64,000 bases of DNA from Tanypteryx hageni (taxonomy: Eukaryota; Arthropoda; Insecta; Odonata; Petaluridae), in the NCBI GenBank assembly GCA_028673005.1, contig CM054115.1:195556370-195620369 (forward strand), given 5' to 3'. Shown here piece after piece: positions 61,175 through 64,000 of the stretch. The position numbers were made by a program, and so were the translations under genes. Every line of letters begins with the position of its first letter. The stretch's first letter is position 1. Below the pieces are notes generated by a model, which did not search any database, was not told the DNA's origin, and saw only the letters and a list, made by a program, of their open reading frames with translations.

Positions 61175-61731
61175 TCAAATAAAGTCGTTTGTTTATCTGA
61201 CAGTCTCTCACCATTCACCCCTTCCTCCACCTTCCTTTCTACTCTCTTTCTCCAATCATTCCTTTCACTCTTTCTCTCCTCCAATCATTCTTCTTACATT
61301 ACATTCTAACGAAGCACTGCTTAACTTTTGTGTTACCCTACATATTTCATTGCAACTATAACCGAGTGTTATTTAAACGATTTTTTAGCTTATGCTAAAT
61401 GCAGACGACCTTTCAATTTTCACATAAGTACGTATTCATGAAATTAACTGTTGTGTGCGTAATCCTGCGAAATGCGTATTTTTTCTGCAAATCACTTTTA
61501 TGTCATGTTTCCCGGAGTTCGCATAAGGGATCGGTTGCGTGCCAAACGATATCACGAGATCGCGGCAATGGGTTTTCATTTTCTGGCAGTCGACGCGTTA
61601 TCCAAGATTCCTCGTCACCACGATTCCAGCGAGATATCCTCGCTCTCATTCCCGCCGCCGGTCTCTGTCACCGCGTATTCCTCGTTTCTTCAATTAAATT
61701 TCCTTCGTTATCGTAAGAGCCGATCGCACTC
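61175..61731. other. DNA before the gap, nothing recognised
   Basis: CT-rich to about 61290, then mixed sequence. Frames crossing into the N run are not meaningful. Confidence 0.4.
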
Positions 61732-62231
61732 NNNNNNNNNNNNNNNNNNNNNNNNNNNNNNNNNNNNNNNNNNNNNNNNNNNNNNNNNNNNNNNNNNNNN
61801 NNNNNNNNNNNNNNNNNNNNNNNNNNNNNNNNNNNNNNNNNNNNNNNNNNNNNNNNNNNNNNNNNNNNNNNNNNNNNNNNNNNNNNNNNNNNNNNNNNNN
61901 NNNNNNNNNNNNNNNNNNNNNNNNNNNNNNNNNNNNNNNNNNNNNNNNNNNNNNNNNNNNNNNNNNNNNNNNNNNNNNNNNNNNNNNNNNNNNNNNNNNN
62001 NNNNNNNNNNNNNNNNNNNNNNNNNNNNNNNNNNNNNNNNNNNNNNNNNNNNNNNNNNNNNNNNNNNNNNNNNNNNNNNNNNNNNNNNNNNNNNNNNNNN
62101 NNNNNNNNNNNNNNNNNNNNNNNNNNNNNNNNNNNNNNNNNNNNNNNNNNNNNNNNNNNNNNNNNNNNNNNNNNNNNNNNNNNNNNNNNNNNNNNNNNNN
62201 NNNNNNNNNNNNNNNNNNNNNNNNNNNNNNN
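61732..62231. other. Assembly gap, 500 N
   Basis: Exactly 500 N, a common default for a gap of unknown size. Confidence 0.99.
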
Positions 62232-62334
62232 CTCCCCCTCCCCCTCCCCCCTCTCCCTCCCCCCCTCTCCCTCCCCCCTCTCCCCCTCCCCCTCTCCCCC
62301 TCCCCCTCCCCCCCCTCCCCCTCCCCCCTCCCCC
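62232..62334. repeat. C-rich (CCCCCT)n tract at the gap edge
   Basis: CTCCCCC-type repeats directly after the N run; probably the reason the assembly broke here. Confidence 0.9.
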
Positions 62335-62389
62335 AATGACGTCAATAAATGTCCATAAATCGCATTATGTTAGTAACGAATATGTACTT

Positions 62390-63138
62390 AAGAATCTTGC
62401 GCAATATCGAAGTTAGGGCAAATCGACCTATAATTTTTTAGGTTCTCTTTGTCACCGCCCTTATATTTTGAGTTCACGTTCGTTAACTTCCATTCCTTAG
62501 AGACCTCTCCACGGGAAATAGATTTCTCGAATATTAATCTAATAAAAGGTGCTATTTCTTCTGCTAATTCCTTGAAAACACAAGCAGGAGTTTCTTTGGG
62601 GCTCTGGGCTTTGTTAGGTCTAATGGAAATTAATCGCCTTGTTATTCCCTCCCAGAAAGTTCTATATTGTCCATCAGATCGTTCCTCAAAGCGAGTGCAT
62701 AATGTACGCATTGATCGTTGACGGCTGTAAGTGATTTACAAAATGACCTTTTAACAGGTTGTCTTTCTCTACGCTATCATGAATAACGGCACCCAATTCA
62801 TTACTCAGGGAAGGTATGCTCGAGTCACTATCTTGGACATCTCTCACATAGGACCAAAACATTTTAGGGTCCTCTTTCCAATACCTATTTAATACCTTAT
62901 TCTTGATATTGGTAAAAGCCTCGCGCATAGTATTTGTCGCTTTAGCGCGGGCTTCCTTATACTTCTGAAGTTGAGCTGCTCTGTACTTGTAGGATGCTGT
63001 AGACCAGAGGTCCGCAACTTGGTGCTCGAGAGCATAACAGTGCTCTAACCACTTAATTAAGTGCTCTGCATATAGTAAAAACATATTGCTCGCGGGCACT
63101 CCCGATGAGGTTGCATAAAGAATTACTCTTTGTGACAT
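62390..63138 (-). pseudogene. LINE fragment: linker and RT start
   Basis: From 63138 downward: a charged linker (YRAAQLQKYKEARAKATNTM; WKEDPKMFWSYVRDVQDSDS), typical of the region between endonuclease and RT in jockey/CR1-like LINEs. After a frameshift near 62700 it reads KAQSPKETPACVFKELAEEI, APFIRLIFEKSISRGEVSKE, WKLTNVNSKYKGGDKENLKN, YRSI. This is the start of the RT fingers (normally ...GDxxxxxNYRPISL). It ends near 62390, and the rest is lost or lies across the gap. It could belong to the same group as the C-terminal fragment at 19120-19640. Confidence 0.8.
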
Positions 63139-63139
63139 T

Positions 63140-64000
63140 GTTACGAGCGAAACTATTATTTCTTTCTTTTTATTTATGTAGAGAAAGATGAATGTTAAAT
63201 CTCTAAATGGGAAAACTACAATGTGTCTCTAAGGCCCGCTTACATGTTCCCGTTTTCGTGCCTGAAAACAGGCTCCTGACGTTCGGCGCATGCGCACAGG
63301 CGAATTCCCTCGAAGAAAGGCGTTAGGAACGAAACGGGCGCGACTTCCGATTCCAAATATGTCAAGAACACGTCTATTGGCTGAGGACTGTCATGTGACA
63401 GAGGTGACGTGTTTGTTACCGTCGTGTTAAGGCAGTCTCCCGTGAGGTGATTTTCTCGGGAGATTTAATATCTTGAAAGGAAAACACAGTCTCTCCACCG
63501 TACTGATCAAGATTTTATACGCATTTGCGTCTTCCAATAGTAATTCTTTGTTCAAAAAACGAAAACTGCTTCGCTCATCTCTTCTGCACTTCCAAGATTT
63601 CACCCAACACGGGCGGACTTTTCTTTTTACTGTTATACTCAGCCAATAAAACCGCTCCTGCAGCAGCAGACAAAAGGGTAGCTTTTCTTTCTGAATCTAT
63701 CTTACTACGTACGGTGTCGCAGGCAGACTAGTCAGCCAGGCGCTGTTAGAGGTCTGCACTGGCCGAATATTTAGAATTTTTCCCGGCCCGACCCGAAGAG
63801 CATTTGGCCCGACCCGGCCCGAACCCGAAGTTGACCATAAAATATTTTATCCGTACCCGTCCGAAGCCCGCCTTCTTTTTAATCTGGCCAGATGTACACA
63901 CAATCTGCCCTGACTTCAGTGTCAGTAATATATGCTTATTTCCTTTAATGTGTAAATACCAATAATCCTTGAATTAATTATTTAACTACGCTATAAGAAC
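63140..64000. other. Mixed DNA; possible element end near 63760
   Basis: 63230-63440 is CpG-rich with TGCGCATGCGC-like sequence but no gene. 63760-63875 has CCCGGCCCGACCCGAAG repeated in variants (GGCCCGACCCGGCCCGAACC), resembling ends of some hAT non-autonomous elements. No partner end lies before the window edge. Confidence 0.35.

Noticed and set aside
61472..62416. 314-residue frame
   Set aside because: Runs through 500 N and a C-rich tract.

Overview
This is a 64-kb piece of an animal nuclear genome, most likely from an arthropod. The evidence is its AT-rich base composition, the lack of any dense intact gene set, and its dense mixture of Penelope-like elements (PLEs), LINEs, hAT and Tigger DNA transposons, tRNA-derived SINEs, Helitron-like sequences and long AT and CT/GA microsatellites. 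I cannot name the species. I found no convincing host protein-coding gene. Nearly everything recognisable is a broken mobile element, a short non-autonomous relative of one, or a simple repeat. There is one assembly gap of exactly 500 N (61732-62231).

Layout. 1-7.0 kb: a SINE-like repeat, two about 1-kb terminal-inverted-repeat (TIR) elements with TA target sites, a tRNA-derived SINE inside a larger inverted repeat, and a TA-flanked MITE with a hAT MITE nested in it. 7.9-10.0 kb: Helitron-like repeats in inverted arrangement, one interrupted by a palindromic element with a 12-bp target-site duplication (TSD). 11.2-15.1 kb: a nearly complete PLE (reverse transcriptase plus GIY-YIG domain), preceded by the tail of a second truncated copy so that a pLTR lies at each end. 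16.3-18.7 kb: a second, diverged PLE on the minus strand that has lost the YxDD part of its palm. 18.8-23.5 kb: LINE debris, another PLE pLTR and a second full Helitron-like copy. 24.3-25.2 kb: a hAT MITE with a perfect TSD. 26.7-31.5 kb: minisatellites, a LINE interrupted by a PLE fragment, hAT and Tigger transposase fragments and a tRNA-like sequence. 32.6-41.9 kb: several dispersed repeat families, some as inverted copies. 42.4 kb: the second palindromic element. 44.9-52.3 kb: a SINE-like composite containing a hAT MITE, a 2.4-kb hAT transposon inserted into a CpG-rich block, and a near-identical 0.9-kb direct duplication. 52-64 kb: a hAT pseudogene, a 1.8-kb element with about 430-bp inverted repeats, CT-rich DNA and a LINE fragment.

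Most notable: the two palindromic elements (9445-9715 and 42398-42677) carry hammerhead-ribozyme-like folds on both strands. The fold has a CUGANGA box, a stable stem II, GAAA, a self-complementary stem III and a matching stem I. The same arrangement occurs near the end of the minus-strand PLE, and weaker versions occur in the pLTRs of the other PLE family. Hammerhead motifs are known in PLEs, so these palindromes look like small ribozyme-bearing elements moved by PLE machinery. Four pLTR copies also share a short GT(G/A)AGT intron-like segment. All of this is read by eye; no alignment or database search was run.
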